Part shown: in pieces, positions 28,738 to 37,423 of the stretch
How positions within the stretch are numbered: position 1 is the first letter of the stretch
Layout: every line of letters starts with the position of its first letter
Assembly: GCA_963851085.1 (NCBI GenBank)
Contig: CAWKNX010000004.1
Location: 248,001-312,000 of the forward strand
Direction of reading: 5' to 3'
Length of the DNA stretch: 64,000 nt
Source of the DNA: DATFVJ01 sp963851085
GTDB lineage: Bacteria > Actinomycetota > Actinomycetes > Streptosporangiales > Streptosporangiaceae
Program-made: the position numbers and the translations under genes
The notes under the pieces: model-generated
Database searches by the model: none
Seen by the model: the letters and a program-made list of their open reading frames with translations, nothing else
What the model was told of the DNA's origin: nothing

Positions 28738-29062
28738 CTCGGCCCGACGGCGGGGCGCGCGGGCCAGGTTGCCCGGCGCAGCGCCGACTTCACCGCCGCC
28801 GGTGCCCGGTAGGAGGACGCCTCGGTGGCCCAGGCAACCAGTGCACGTATCGCGAACACCGCGGCAGGCGCGACGAGGGTCCAGGTAAGCGCGCCGAGTG
28901 ACGTCCCCCCCCCTGAGGAACACGCCACTGATCGCACCGGCCAGCAACTGCGCCTGCGTGATGATGAGCGCGGCCGCTGCCAGGCCGAGCCCGACGAGTA
29001 CTCCAATATGGACCGCCGCCTGCCGCGCATGGCGCATCAGGCGGCGGATCCACGGGTTTCAT
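28738..29062 (-). pseudogene. CydD-type ABC exporter, N-terminal fragment
   Basis: Reading from ATG 29062 with two frame corrections (an extra C near 29040 and one near 28910) gives MKPVDPRLMRHARQ, VGLGLAAAALIITQAQLLAGA and AIRALVAWATEASSYRAPAA. This matches the first about 100 residues of CydD, the thiol-exporter subunit needed for cytochrome bd assembly. The frame then stops, and the remaining about 450 residues, including the ATPase, are absent. It lies immediately downstream of, and convergent with, the subtilisin gene. Confidence 0.7.
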
Positions 29063-29070
29063 CGAGCCGT

Positions 29071-29502
29071 CTAGGCGCGCATGTTCTCGCGACTGCCGTA
29101 GGCGCAGAGCGCGTACAGTGCGACCACGTCAACGGCGATGATCATCAAGGACCAGAACGGGTAGGCGGGGATGAAGAACATCTGGTCGATGGCGTTGAGC
29201 CCCACGACGAGCACGCCGAACCAGCGCGCCAACTGATTGCCCGACAGGACCCCGCCTGCGGCGAGAAGCAGCAGGACCCCGAAGATTAGCGTGATCCAGC
29301 CCCAGGTCCGCAAGCTGCCGAACACGTAATGCGCGTTGCCGACGAAGACATGTGAGTTGGCGACCGCGGAGATGCCGTGGATCAGGTTGAAGAAACCGAG
29401 TACCGCGAGCAGCACTGACGCGAATATCACCAGGCCGTGACCGCGGCCCTCCGCGTAAGGCCCGCCCGCCCCTGTGCCGCGTCTCGTTGTTGCCGACGTC
29501 AT
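29071..29502 (-). CDS. DUF7144 family membrane protein
   Basis: The frame is open upstream, but ATG 29502 follows a clear AGGAGG site and gives 143 residues. Four hydrophobic segments lie at about residues 25-47, 62-84, 88-108 and 112-132, with the family hallmarks LGFFNLIHGISA and FGSLRTWGWITLIFGVLLL. The function is unknown; these small actinobacterial proteins are often close to redox or stress genes, here the GMC oxidoreductase upstream. Confidence 0.75.
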   Translation of the reverse strand: MTSATTRRGTGAGGPYAEGRGHGLVIFASVLLAVLGFFNLIHGISAVANSHVFVGNAHYVFGSLRTWGWITLIFGVLLLLAAGGVLSGNQLARWFGVLVVGLNAIDQMFFIPAYPFWSLMIIAVDVVALYALCAYGSRENMRA

Positions 29503-29727
29503 ATTCGCCTCCTGTGTCAGGATCCTCGGAATACCCCGCGATCTGCTATCAGGCTCTGTCAAAGCGCGCCGATCAGGCGTCATCCGTGCGGGGTGAGCCG
29601 GCGCCGGATGAATCGGCGGTCCTGGCATTGGCTGGATGCGCGTCGGTGGCTGGCGCGCCGGCGGGCAGCGCACCCGCGGCCGCCGCGCGCGAGGCAGCGC
29701 ACCGGTTCGTCAACAGCCAGGTCGTGT

Positions 29728-31281
29728 TCATCGAAGCCGTTCGACGAGGTGCTCGCCGACGCGGATCGCGTTGGCCATGGCGGTCAGCGCCGGGTTCACC
29801 GCGCCGATGCTTGGGAAGAAGCTGGTATCGGTGACATAGAGATTGTCGAGCTCATGGGCCTTGCAGTTAACATCGAGCACCGAGGTGGCGGGATCGGTGC
29901 CGAACCGGCAGGTGCCGGCCTGATGGGCGCAGCCTGCGATGGGGATGTTCATCTGCATGTAGAAGTTCTTGCCAAGGACGTGGTGGGCGGCCATCCCGGT
30001 GTGGTTGAGGATCTTCTTCAGCTCGCCGTAGAGTTCGGCCGCCTCGGCGTCATTGGTGGCGTTGTAGGCGAGGTGGATGTTGCCGTCATCGTCGACGGTG
30101 ACCCGGTTGTCCGGCTTGGGCAGGTCCTCGGTGGTCAGCCAGAAGTCGACCGCGCGGTGGGCGACCTCGTCCAGGCTCCAGTGCGGGGCGAGCATGGTGA
30201 GCTTCGGTTCTTCGCCTTTCATCGCCATCGCGTTTGATTTGCCGAGCATCTGGATGTTGCCGATCGGCCACTGGTGGCCGTCACCGGCCAGGTAGAAGTC
30301 GTTGATGCCGAGGGTTTTCTGGAACACCGTGTCGTTGGGTTCCTTGCCCAGGGCCACCACGGCCTTGCTGTTGTGGAACATGTAGTTGCGGCCGACCTGG
30401 TCGGAGCCGTTGGCCAGCCCGCCCGGGTGGGTGCCCGACGCCGAGCGGAGCAGGATCTTGGCGCTGTTGGCGGCGCCGGCCGCCAGCACGACGATGCTGG
30501 CCTGGTAAACGTCGCGCTGCCCGCCGCGGGATACCTCCACGCCGGTGACCGCCCGCCCGGCCGGATCGGTGCGCAGCCGGGTCACCTCGGCGCCGGTGAC
30601 CAGCGTCACGTTGGGCTCGCCAAGCAGTGGGCGCACCGCAATGGTGTCGGCATCGGATTTGGCGTGCACCAGACACGGGTAACCGTCACACCAGGCGCAG
30701 CGGATGCACGTGCTGCGAGCCCGGTCCGCCTCATCAAGCAAGATCCCGCAGGGCGCGGGGAAAGGCCGGTAACCGGCGGCCTGGAGCGCGTCGGAGATCT
30801 GCTGGACCCGTGGCTCGTGCGAAACCGCCGGCCACGGGTAGGGCCGGGACCTCGGACCCTCGGTCGGATCGGCGCCGCTCGCGCCGTGCACCTGGTACAG
30901 CCACTCCGCCTTCGCATACCACGGCTCGAAGTCGGCGTAGCTCAGCGGCCACGCCGGCGACACCCCGTCCACGTGCCGCAGTTCACCGAAATCAGCCGGC
31001 CGCAGCCGGTACAGCGCGGCGCCGTACAGCTTCGTCGCCCCGCCGACGAAGTAATGCACCTGCGGCTGGAACGCCTTTCCCCCATCGTCGTACCAGGTGT
31101 CCGGTGAGATGTATTTCCCGTCGACGAACACCGCCTTGGGATCCCAGTTGTCCATCTCGCGGGGCAGGAAATCGCCGCGCTCCAGCAGCAAGATCCGCTT
31201 ACCCGACGGGGCCAGCGTGTGCGCCAGCGTCCCGCCGCCCGCACCTGACCCGATCACGATGACGTCATATTCCTCAGACAC
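29728..31281 (-). CDS. GMC-family FAD-dependent oxidoreductase
   Basis: A 517-residue flavoprotein with the dinucleotide-binding motif VIVIGSGAGGGTLAHTLA at residues about 7-24, a GATKLYGAALYRLRP block, a Cys cluster CIRCAWCDGYPC (about 216-227) and the C-terminal GMC signature VTDTSFFPSIGAVNPALTAMANAIR with the catalytic-His-equivalent region HQAGTCRFG before it. It resembles the glucose/methanol/choline or gluconate-dehydrogenase-like group that oxidises primary or secondary alcohols of sugars. The substrate cannot be assigned. There is no signal peptide. Confidence 0.88.
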   Translation of the reverse strand: MSEEYDVIVIGSGAGGGTLAHTLAPSGKRILLLERGDFLPREMDNWDPKAVFVDGKYISPDTWYDDGGKAFQPQVHYFVGGATKLYGAALYRLRPADFGELRHVDGVSPAWPLSYADFEPWYAKAEWLYQVHGASGADPTEGPRSRPYPWPAVSHEPRVQQISDALQAAGYRPFPAPCGILLDEADRARSTCIRCAWCDGYPCLVHAKSDADTIAVRPLLGEPNVTLVTGAEVTRLRTDPAGRAVTGVEVSRGGQRDVYQASIVVLAAGAANSAKILLRSASGTHPGGLANGSDQVGRNYMFHNSKAVVALGKEPNDTVFQKTLGINDFYLAGDGHQWPIGNIQMLGKSNAMAMKGEEPKLTMLAPHWSLDEVAHRAVDFWLTTEDLPKPDNRVTVDDDGNIHLAYNATNDAEAAELYGELKKILNHTGMAAHHVLGKNFYMQMNIPIAGCAHQAGTCRFGTDPATSVLDVNCKAHELDNLYVTDTSFFPSIGAVNPALTAMANAIRVGEHLVERLR

Positions 31282-31960
31282 GAATGGCCTCCCCAGGACG
31301 GCAGGCCCGACCCTACGCAGCGCCCGAACCCCAGGACGTCATCCGGAGCGGGTGACAAGCAGACAACTGACAAGCCGCAAGAGTCGGGAAGGTGGCGCGG
31401 GACGAGCGCCGATGAGGCCGTCTGCGGGGCAGCTGAATCAGACCTCAAGGGTCGGCCAGGTTGTCGTCCTCCCGTCATTTGAGGCTTTGGTACATCGTGC
31501 AGTGCTGCGCAAGCTTCGCATGGACTGCCGGGCCACTCATCCGCGCCGGGTGATCCACCGGCGCGCCTTGTGGCGACGCTGGGTTCGGCCGAGGAGCTTC
31601 CCGATGATTCACGCCGGGCGCTGGAACCGGGCGAGGATTCAGCCACCGCGAAGCCGCCCCCCACTGGGAGATAGCCGAAGCAAAGATCCGTGCCGAGGGC
31701 GTCTATCCGCCGAGCTTCTTCCTCCTCCTGAGCGTCCAGCGATCCATCTGGCGCGCCCGGTTAGCCTGGCGCAGGGCGGGCCGCCGCCGGGCCGGGGGCA
31801 ACAGCGCTTAATCCACGCAGCTGAGCGGCAGGGTAATTACAGGTGAATTCATGCGTAATTCTGCTTGCTGTTCCCATAACGAGCCTGAGACGCCATTCCC
31901 GTTGTCGGTCCGCGCGCAAAGTCGCGCATCGCCCATAAGGGGTGATATAGGGCAGAGCCA
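31282..31960. other. Intergenic, possible small decayed gene
   Basis: About 680 bases. Around 31590-31808 the forward strand reads, with one frame change near 31665, as a short helical peptide (EELPDDSRRALEPGEDS..., then IAEAKIRAEGVYPPSFFLLLS and a basic tail ending at TAA 31808). This could be a remnant of a small hypothetical gene. I do not recognise a family, and the rest of the gap shows nothing. Confidence 0.3.
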
Positions 31961-33727
31961 TTACCGCGTACCGGAGTCGGCTGGGGGGCCGAGGAGCAGC
32001 AGTGTGTCCCCAGGTTCGGTGGCCGGCGTTTCCGCCGCGGTCACGGGCACCAGCCGGCCGTCGGCACGGACGAGCAGCAGCAGGTCGTAGCCGGCGGGGA
32101 AGGCGCCATCGGCGGCGAGCATCTGAAAGCGCGCGCCCTGCCCGTAACGGCGGGCCAGCGCCGGCCTAGTCAGCCCGGCGCCGAACAGGATCTCGCCGCC
32201 CGTGTATGGCGCGACGACGCCCTCGCTGTCAGAGGGTGGCCCGAGTCGGTAGACGGCCCCGGCGTTCGCCCCCAATATCGCGGACGCGAGGGCGTTGAAA
32301 TCGTCCTCCGCGGTCAGCAGCAGCACCGCGGTCACCCCCTCGATTTCCTCGCCGCCGCCGGTAGCCGCGGCGAGGAGCTCACCTGGCGCAAGCTCGAGCC
32401 CCGCGGCGCGAATGTCCGCCCGCTGCTCCTCGAGCCCTGCCCACATCAGCACGTCGATGCCAGCGGACCGCAGCGCGCGGCCCAGATCGACGACCCACGG
32501 CTCGCCCCCGACGAGCAGGGGCCTGCTGCGTGCCGGGCGGGTGACGGCGAGGCGTCTCGCCACCGGTACCGCGGTCAGGGCGTAGACCGTGACCGTCACC
32601 ACGATCACCACGAATGTCGCCGGGAGGATCTTGGACGCGCCTGCGACGCCCTTCTGCGTGAGCGTGGCGGAGAACGTGGAGGCGGTGGCGGCGGCGACGA
32701 TCCCGCGCGGGGCCATCCAGCCAAGGAAACCTCGCTCGCCGCGCGACAGGTCGGTCCGGACCGTACAAAGGAAAGCCACCAGTGGCCTGGCCACGAGGAT
32801 CAGGATGGCGGCGAGGACCAGTGCCGGCGCCGCGACAGCCCGCACGGAGGCGGGCGTGACCGTCGCCGAGATGGAGATAAAGAGCACGCCGATTATCAGC
32901 TGGACGAGCGTCTCGAAGAAGGGCCTGCGCGCCGGGATGTCGAACCTGTGCAGGTTGCGCACGGCCAGCCCCATGAAAATCGCGGCGATCAGCCCGGTGT
33001 CGTCGCGGAGAATGTCGCACGCGGCCGCGACCGCGATCACGGCAGCGAGTTGCGCGGCGGTGCCGAGCACCTCGTCGAGCCCGAGCTTGCTCAGCAGCAG
33101 CCACAGCAGGAAGGTTCCGAGCACGCCGCCCGCCAGGCCGATACCGACGCTGAGCAGGAAGTCCGCGATCTCGGTCCCGTGGCCGAGCCGGGTGCTCGCC
33201 AAGATGGCGTTGAACACGAGCGCGCCGAGGATGCCGCCGACCGGGTCGATCAGCGCCCCTTCCCAGGCAAGGATCCGCTGCACCCGCTCGGTTGGCCGGA
33301 CGAAACGCAGCAGCGGGCCGACCACCGTTGGCCCGGACACGACAAGGATGGCGCCGAGCATTAGCGCTGACTGCGCCCGCAGGCCGAGCAGCAGGGCCGC
33401 GAAAACGGCGCCGATTGCCCAGGTGATTGGCACGCCGAACTCGATCAGCCGCCGCACGACTCGCCGCGTATGACCGATGAACCTGCGCAGGTCGAGGCCC
33501 ATGCCCGCGTCGTAAAGAATCACCGCCACGGCCAGCGAGACGAGCGGCTGAAAGGTTGCGCCGAGCAGCCGGTTGGGGTTGATGTCGCTGGTGAGTGCGC
33601 CGGCGATGAAGCCTGCAGGCAACAGCACGATGAGTGCGGGTATCCGCAGGCGGCTCGCGAGTACCTGCGAGCCTACGGCGAGCACGAGGGTCAGGGCGAC
33701 GCCGAAGAGGATCTGGTTTGTCGTCAC
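31961..33727 (-). CDS. Potassium/proton antiporter-like CPA1 transporter
   Basis: A 588-residue protein: about 12 membrane segments in residues 5-395 with Na/H-exchanger motifs (LYDAGMGLDLR at about 71-81, WEGALIDPVGGILGALVF with the ion-binding Asp at about 155-172, GWMAPRGIVAAATAS at about 338-352). The cytoplasmic tail of about 190 residues has an RCK/TrkA-like nucleotide-binding fold (PLLVGGEPWVVDLGRALRSAGIDVL) and a TrkA_C-like end. It probably exchanges K+ or Na+ for H+ and controls pH or turgor. It is transcribed alone. Confidence 0.85.
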   Translation of the reverse strand: MTTNQILFGVALTLVLAVGSQVLASRLRIPALIVLLPAGFIAGALTSDINPNRLLGATFQPLVSLAVAVILYDAGMGLDLRRFIGHTRRVVRRLIEFGVPITWAIGAVFAALLLGLRAQSALMLGAILVVSGPTVVGPLLRFVRPTERVQRILAWEGALIDPVGGILGALVFNAILASTRLGHGTEIADFLLSVGIGLAGGVLGTFLLWLLLSKLGLDEVLGTAAQLAAVIAVAAACDILRDDTGLIAAIFMGLAVRNLHRFDIPARRPFFETLVQLIIGVLFISISATVTPASVRAVAAPALVLAAILILVARPLVAFLCTVRTDLSRGERGFLGWMAPRGIVAAATASTFSATLTQKGVAGASKILPATFVVIVVTVTVYALTAVPVARRLAVTRPARSRPLLVGGEPWVVDLGRALRSAGIDVLMWAGLEEQRADIRAAGLELAPGELLAAATGGGEEIEGVTAVLLLTAEDDFNALASAILGANAGAVYRLGPPSDSEGVVAPYTGGEILFGAGLTRPALARRYGQGARFQMLAADGAFPAGYDLLLLVRADGRLVPVTAAETPATEPGDTLLLLGPPADSGTR

Positions 33728-33957
33728 GGCGGTTCTCCCGTACGCCTGGCCACCGCGGGAGCACCGCTCCCGAACCGCGTGCGCCGATTCCTACCGAGGC
33801 AACTCCGTAGTGCGCTTCGTGTCGTCATCCGCGGCGGGTGACGGCCGCTTCGGCCGCGACCGGAGCGTGATCCACGACCGCGAGCCGTCACCCGGGTGGG
33901 CGGTGCGCCGGGGCGTATGCCGCCTGATGACGGCCGTGCGTTTCGCGCAGGCGTAGG

Positions 33958-34360
33958 TCAGAAGACGGTGGCCCAGTCGTTCTTCATGCTGACGATCGTC
34001 CAGCCGCTCTGGCCGGCCCGCTCCAGTGCCTGCTCGGCACCGCTGGTGTAGTCGAACTCGCGCCGGCCGTCGTCGTGCAGGACGAGCAGGCTAAGGGACG
34101 GCTTGTCCTGGTGATGGGTGAACTCGAGCATCGGGAGGTCGCCGTTCGAATTGCCGGCCGCCAGAAGCGGCCGGCGGCCGGTGCGGCTCCAGATCCGGAT
34201 CGGTTTCTGCGGGCCGTCGTCGAGATAGTCGGCCTCGGCCTTGTGCGTGATCGTGCCGCCACGGTCGTCACTCGTGTACTGGAACGTGGTGGCGCTCCCG
34301 ATCACCCGGTCACGAGGGATCCCGTACACCTCATGGCTGATTGGCCGCATGAAGCTGGAA
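33958..34360 (-). pseudogene. HAD-superfamily phosphatase, C-terminal half
   Basis: Homology begins abruptly at FMRPISHEVYGIPRDRVIGS (near 34350) and runs to the stop: motif IV-like LLAAGNSNGDLPMLEF is present, followed by LLVLHDDGRREFDY. The N-terminal half with the nucleophile DxD and motif II is missing. The open frame continues upstream only as low-complexity sequence that belongs to the insertion. A DDE transposase gene lies directly upstream, and no front half is found beyond it, so the gene was probably truncated by insertion plus deletion. Confidence 0.75.
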
Positions 34361-34452
34361 CGAACTCCCCCACCCCGCACTTCTCCAGGCGCACCGCCCG
34401 GAGCGCGGTGCCTGGGTGTGGACCGGTTAGCGCCGATTTCCGCGCCGGTTAA

Positions 34453-34477
34453 TCGACGCAACCTTCGGTTGCGTCGA
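34453..34477. terminator. Perfect GC hairpin downstream of the transposase gene
   Basis: Eleven-bp arms (TCGACGCAACC and its complement) flank a TTC loop. It lies on the 3' side of the minus-strand transposase gene and just before the HAD remnant. It lacks a U tract but can act as a terminator or mark the element's end. Confidence 0.5.
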
Positions 34478-34758
34478 GCGTCCCGGCCGAGTGGCCGGGG
34501 GTCGCATGTGCCCGAGCCACCGGGCGTCCCGGGCGTCCCCGGCTGGAGCGTCGTGGGCACACCCGGGCTGGGTGCGTCGAGCGAGCGTCCTGATGCCGGG
34601 TGCTCTCGCGTCGAGCGGGTCGGCGGTCGGATGCCTCGGGCTGGGTGGTGGGTGTGGGGCGTTCCGGGTCCGGTGCTTCGGGCTCCCCATGCCGAGCTGG
34701 GTGCCGGGCGGCCTGGCCCTGGCTGGGCTGGTCGCGCGGACGCTGGGGACATGGGGTG

Positions 34759-36549
34759 TTACAGGTATTCGAAGTGGAGGCGGCGTCCGCCCCACCAGGG
34801 GACGGCGGTGTCGTTGGGCAGGCCGGCGGCGCGCAGGACGGGTGAGTAGGTGCGGCGGTCGATGCGGACGGTGATGGTGCCGCCGTTGCTGAGGATGTGG
34901 CCGGGGGTGCCGGGGAAGCGGCGTTGCAGGGTGTCGGGGGCGGCGGTGGCATAGCCGGCGCCGAGGCGTGTGCGGAGGGCGGCGAGCAGGGCCTGGGCCA
35001 GGACACACAGCATGATGTCGAGGTCGACGTTGAGGTTGACGGCGCTGGACAGGGCGTCGGCGTGGAAGGCCTGGATGATTTCAGCGAGGCGCTGCTCGAT
35101 GGTCATCCGGCGGGCGTAGTGCTCGATGATGGCTTTGACGGTCAGGTCGTGGTCGTTGCCGATGATGACGGTGGGGGCCTCGCGGCCCAGGCCGGTGACA
35201 ATCAGCTGGCGGACGGTGCCGGGGTAGCTGGACAGTTTCACGGCGGCCTGTTCGGCGACCTTGGGCCTGGTGTGGCGGCCGGGCCGGTCGATGGGGACGG
35301 TCTTGTAGTCGGCGGGGGTGAGGGCGTTGATCTGTTTCATCAGCGCGGCCGAGCGCATCCGCAGGGTGAGGAACTTGACGCCGCGGTCATCGAGTTCGGC
35401 CAGCACCGGCTGGGTGGTGACGCGCTGGCCGGGGATGAGCAGGCGCGGGTCGGCGCCGGAGGCGTTTTTCCAGTGGTCGCAGAACGCGATGACTTCGCGG
35501 GCCTGGGTGGCTTTGGAGATGTCGGCGTTGGCATACACCAGGTTGTGGGTACCGGAGTCTTGGGCGAAGAAGGTGAGCACCGAGCGGGCGCGCTGGGAGC
35601 GGGTGGGGACGTAGTGCTTTTCCAGGGCCGGGTCGTGTCCCCAGTGCATGACGGCGTGGAAGTCCAGGTCGAAGATGGCCTGCTCGGCGGTGGCGAGCCC
35701 GGAGCCGATCATGGCGGTGTCGAGGGCGGCCAGGAAACGCAGCTGGTGGTCGTGGTCCAGCCGGTAGGAGTAGTCGGTGAGCGCGGTCTTTTTCGGCAGC
35801 GTGGCCAGGCCGGTGAACAGGGCGGCGCCGACGTCGCAGACCAGGTCATCGACGTGGGAGACGCGGCGGGTGGCGGTGAGTTTCAGGGCGAGCAGCGACA
35901 GGATCCAGCTGATCGCCTTGATCTTGGTCGTGCCGGGGTAGCCGGCCGCGGCGACCAGGGCGGGCAGGTCCAGGGCGATCAGGTCGGGGATGACCAGCAG
36001 CAGCCCGGCCAGGGTGGTGTCGGCGGTGGCGGGCAGGGCATCGAAGTCCAGCGGGGCGGCGCGGGGCAGGCGGGTGTCGCGGCCGGTGGTGGCCGGGCTG
36101 ATGCTGGCCTCCGCTTGGGGGGCGCGGATGAGGCGGCCGAATCCCTCCTCGGCCAGGATCTGCCCGACCGAGGAACGGTGCAGGCTGATGCCCTGGCCGG
36201 CCAGGGCAGCGCTGATCTCATACACCGACAGGCCGCGGCGGCGCAGCTCGATCACCGTGGCGCGGGCGGCGTCTTTGCGGGGTGCGTTCTTGGGGCCGGG
36301 CTTGCCGGGCGGGGTGAACAGGGTGAGCCGGCCGGCCTGCCACTCCCGGTTCATGTTGATCATGGCCCAGCGGGTGTAGCCGTACCTGGCGCCGGCCTGC
36401 GCCCAGGTGAGGCCGTCCACGTGGTGGGCGCGTAGCGCCTCATACCGGCGCTGGTTCAGCTGACCCGGCGCGGTGAACGCCGCAGCGCCCGCCGAGGGCT
36501 CGGGGGTCTCGGTCGGCTCGGCGTCATGTTGTGGTGATCGGCTGGCCAT
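34759..36549 (-). mobile_element. DDE transposase (IS4-like) with N-terminal helix-turn-helix
   Basis: A 596-residue protein. Residues about 30-150 hold two helix-turn-helix segments (NQRRYEALRAHHVDGLTWAQAG; a second around ELRRRGLSVYEISAALAGQGISLHRSS). The DDE catalytic core follows: first Asp in IFDLDFHAVMHWG, second Asp in VYANADISKA, and Glu in HYARRMTIEQRLAEI, which fits the IS4 Y-x2-R-x3-E signature but without the trailing Lys. I could not locate terminal inverted repeats, so only the gene is given. It appears full length and possibly active. Confidence 0.8.
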
Positions 36550-36791
36550 GTCCCATCAATAACAGGCCGGGTCCCGATCCGGTAGTCACCCCGTTACGCC
36601 CGGAACCTGGCGGTATCAGCCTGCCTGGTATTGATCGTCCTGCACGGATTGCGACATTAGCCTGCGAATTCGTCATGATCACGGCATGATAACAACTAGT
36701 GTCATGGTGGGATGGTCGTGTCAATCACCACAGCACCACTGGCTCGGGATGTTCGCAGGACCGTGGCGGGGCCACAGGCCAGCGGACGGCT

Positions 36792-36820
36792 GAGCCCTCG
36801 GGCCGAAGGCCCGAGGGCTC
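36792..36820. terminator. Strong hairpin downstream of the MarR gene
   Basis: Thirteen-bp perfect arms (GAGCCCTCGGGCC and complement) around a GAA loop, 38 bases beyond the marR-type stop on the minus strand. A short AT-containing stretch follows. It is very likely a terminator for that transcript and possibly for the transposon side. Confidence 0.7.
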
Positions 36821-36857
36821 GATGTCTTGCGGTCAACTCCCCGCTCGGAAATCGGCG

Positions 36858-37304
36858 TTAGTCGCGGAGCTTGCGGAGGATGCGGGCGAGGTGGTCGCGG
36901 TCTGCCTGGGTGAGCCGGCTGAAGGCCCGTTCGGTCTCGGTTCCGCGGGCCGCGTGGATCGCGTCGAGGACGTCAGTGCCGTGCTCGGTCAGGGCGACCA
37001 GGGTGGCCCGCCGATCGTCGGGGTCGGGCCGCCGCTGCGCCAGGCCCCGGGTTTCGAGGGCGTCGACGACCTCGGTGGCCGAGCGCGCCGCGATGTGCAG
37101 ATGATCAGAAAGCTCGGACAGCCGCATCACCCCGTGGCGCATCAACGCGCGCAGAGCCCGCAGGTGAGAAGGGGTGATGTCCCAGGGAGCCAGGGTCTCC
37201 TGGGACGTGTGCCGTAGCTGGCGCGCGACGGACCAGAAAGCTTCCGACAGCGTCTCGTCACCGCCGGTGTCGCGCCGGCCGGTGGTGTCCCGATCCGGGG
37301 TCAC
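36858..37304 (-). CDS. MarR-family transcriptional regulator
   Basis: A 148-residue winged-helix protein of standard MarR length: ITPSHLRALRALMRHGVMRLSELSDHLHIAARSATEVVDALETRGLAQRRPDPDDRRATLVALTE-type order, with the recognition helix at about 70-85 and the wing DPDDRR at about 94-99. It is divergent from an ABC exporter gene, with two palindromes between them. This is the usual layout for a MarR repressor that controls its own promoter and a multidrug exporter. Confidence 0.88.
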   Translation of the reverse strand: MTPDRDTTGRRDTGGDETLSEAFWSVARQLRHTSQETLAPWDITPSHLRALRALMRHGVMRLSELSDHLHIAARSATEVVDALETRGLAQRRPDPDDRRATLVALTEHGTDVLDAIHAARGTETERAFSRLTQADRDHLARILRKLRD

Positions 37305-37320
37305 CGGAATAGCGTATCAG

Positions 37321-37356
37321 CAACTCCTGTTGTAGCCTCATGTTGAGGTAACCTCA
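37321..37356. promoter_or_regulatory. Candidate MarR operators
   Basis: Two inverted repeats lie in the 119-base gap between the divergent genes: CAACTCCTGTTG (37321-37332) and TGAGGTAACCTCA (37344-37356). MarR proteins bind such 12-20 bp palindromes overlapping promoters. The spacing is consistent with repression of both genes. Confidence 0.55.
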
Positions 37357-37423
37357 GCAATAGACTTCTTCCGGGCCCGCGCGTCCGGGCGCGGGCCCCG
37401 CCCCGGCAGAATCGAGCAGCTTC

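Noticed and set aside
34897..36435. A 512-codon Gly/Val-rich open frame on the + strand
   Set aside because: It lies entirely antisense to the transposase gene and has the composition expected of a GC-rich shadow frame.
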